Source: Galbitalea sp036499165
Lineage (GTDB): Bacteria > Actinomycetota > Actinomycetes > Actinomycetales > Microbacteriaceae
Assembly: GCA_036499165.1 (NCBI GenBank)
Contig: DASYEE010000204.1
Coordinates: forward strand, 1-32,364
Length of the DNA stretch: 32,364 nt
Direction of reading: 5' to 3'
Shown: one piece after another, positions 31,933-32,364 of the stretch
Layout: the number at the start of each line of letters is the position of its first letter
How positions within the stretch are numbered: the stretch's first letter is position 1
Notes under the pieces: model-generated
Seen by the model: only the letters and a program-made list of their open reading frames with translations
Told to the model about the DNA's origin: nothing
Database searches by the model: none
Program-made: the position numbers and the translations under genes

Positions 31933-31950
31933 TGCAACCCATTGGTTGCA
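31933..31950. promoter_or_regulatory. Palindrome upstream of the SRPBCC gene, candidate operator
   Basis: TGCAACC (31933-31939), centre CATT and GGTTGCA (31944-31950) form a perfect 7-bp dyad. A smaller dyad, CAAC-GGTG-GTTG, follows at 31960-31971. Both lie in the 115-bp divergent gap between leuS and the SRPBCC gene. AACC-N4-GGTT dyads resemble sites used by ArsR-type repressors that often accompany AHSA1-type genes. That link is inference. Confidence 0.5.
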
Positions 31951-32012
31951 TGTGGTGCCCAACGGTGGTTGAGTGTGTCCACAACAACCCGTCGACCGAG
32001 GAGGAACAGCTG

Positions 32013-32364
32013 ATGCCAGACGCACGATTGCAAGAACCGCTCATTGTCACCCGAACCGTGACGATCGAGGCCCCCAGGCACCGCGTCTGGGAGGCGATCA
32101 CCGTGCCCGAGCTCATCGCAGAGTGGTTCGGCGACACCACGACACTCGACGTGCGGGTCGGGGGAACGGGCATCTTCGGGTGGGACGACTGGGGCGACTT
32201 CCACGTCGTCGTCGAGGAGATCGATGAGCCGAACGCCTTCGCATTCCGCTGGGCGAGAGACAAGGATGTCGAACCAGTGGCCGACAACTCGACGCTCGTC
32301 CGCTTTACGCTCGCAGATCATCCGGGCGGCACGGAGCTGACCGTCGTCGAGACCGGATGGGAGG
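32013..32364 (+). CDS. SRPBCC/AHSA1-domain protein, 3' end cut off by the window
   Basis: About 117 residues are visible: MPDARLQEPLIVTRTVTIEA, then RHRVWEAITVPELIAEWFGD, a GGTGIFGWDDWGDF turn and the strand pattern of an AHSA1/START-like hydrophobic-ligand fold, ending in LTVVETGWE at the window edge. The function is not known beyond small-molecule or protein-partner binding typical of the fold. GAGGAGGAA (31998-32006) lies 6 nt before the ATG, one of the strongest ribosome-binding sites in the window. Such genes are often followed by an ArsR-type regulator, which would lie outside the window. Confidence 0.88.
   Translation, partial: MPDARLQEPLIVTRTVTIEAPRHRVWEAITVPELIAEWFGDTTTLDVRVGGTGIFGWDDWGDFHVVVEEIDEPNAFAFRWARDKDVEPVADNSTLVRFTLADHPGGTELTVVETGWE

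Overview
The window is about 32 kb of GC-rich DNA with actinobacterial gene content, most likely from the family Microbacteriaceae (Micrococcales). This placement is inferred. It rests on the gene order lepA-hemW-hrcA-dnaJ-rsmE-HIT-phoH-ybeY-CNNM-era, the comEA-comEC-holA-rpsT block next to leuS, a HrcA/CIRCE heat-shock system, GTG starts, and several start codons with a TANNNT -10 box 6-7 nt upstream and no clear ribosome-binding site (leaderless type). No rRNA, tRNA, insertion sequence, prophage or CRISPR array was seen.

Layout. 1-803: 5' part of leuA (minus) with a leucine-rich leader peptide and a possible pseudoknot over its ribosome-binding site. 898-2627: DrrA/DrrB-type ABC exporter (plus). 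2630-5527: large AfsR/SARP-like ATPase regulator, convergent with the exporter. 5702-9801: leftward four-gene unit of NarL-type histidine kinase, response regulator, MacB/LolD-type ATPase and FtsX-type permease. 9897-17195: leftward housekeeping run hrcA, dnaJ, rsmE, HIT, phoH, ybeY, CNNM transporter, era, mostly coupled by ATGA overlaps, with a CIRCE operator before hrcA. 17407-18114: a DUF4870 membrane protein and a decayed second copy. 18123-22784: hemW, a DUF1990 protein, a SHOCT membrane protein (plus) and lepA. 22853-24510: DUF4190 protein, SDR39U1-type oxidoreductase and a small XRE regulator. 24551-25136: rpsT with promoter and terminator. 25156-31897: holA, comEC, comEA, leuS (leftward). 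32013-end: start of an SRPBCC/AHSA1 protein with a palindrome upstream.

The most unusual signal is a family of four intergenic elements at 5557-5647, 14840-14930, 20660-20751 and 20808-20900. Each has the same 19-nt arm, GAAAACTCAGGAAATCGTG, repeated in inverted orientation at its ends. The interiors are unrelated, yet total length is nearly fixed at 91-93 bp. The last two copies lie in tandem with a 56-bp gap that matches the 53-55 bp interiors, so the four arms there form an evenly spaced array of alternating orientation. I do not recognise this family. Function is open: terminator-like 3' element, spaced protein-binding sites, or relics of a mobile or recombining element.

Most genes here are core functions: leucine synthesis and charging, ribosome biogenesis and GTPases, heat shock, DNA polymerase III delta and DNA uptake. 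Accessory character is concentrated in 0.8-9.8 kb (two exporters with dedicated regulators) and in the repeat-bearing gaps.
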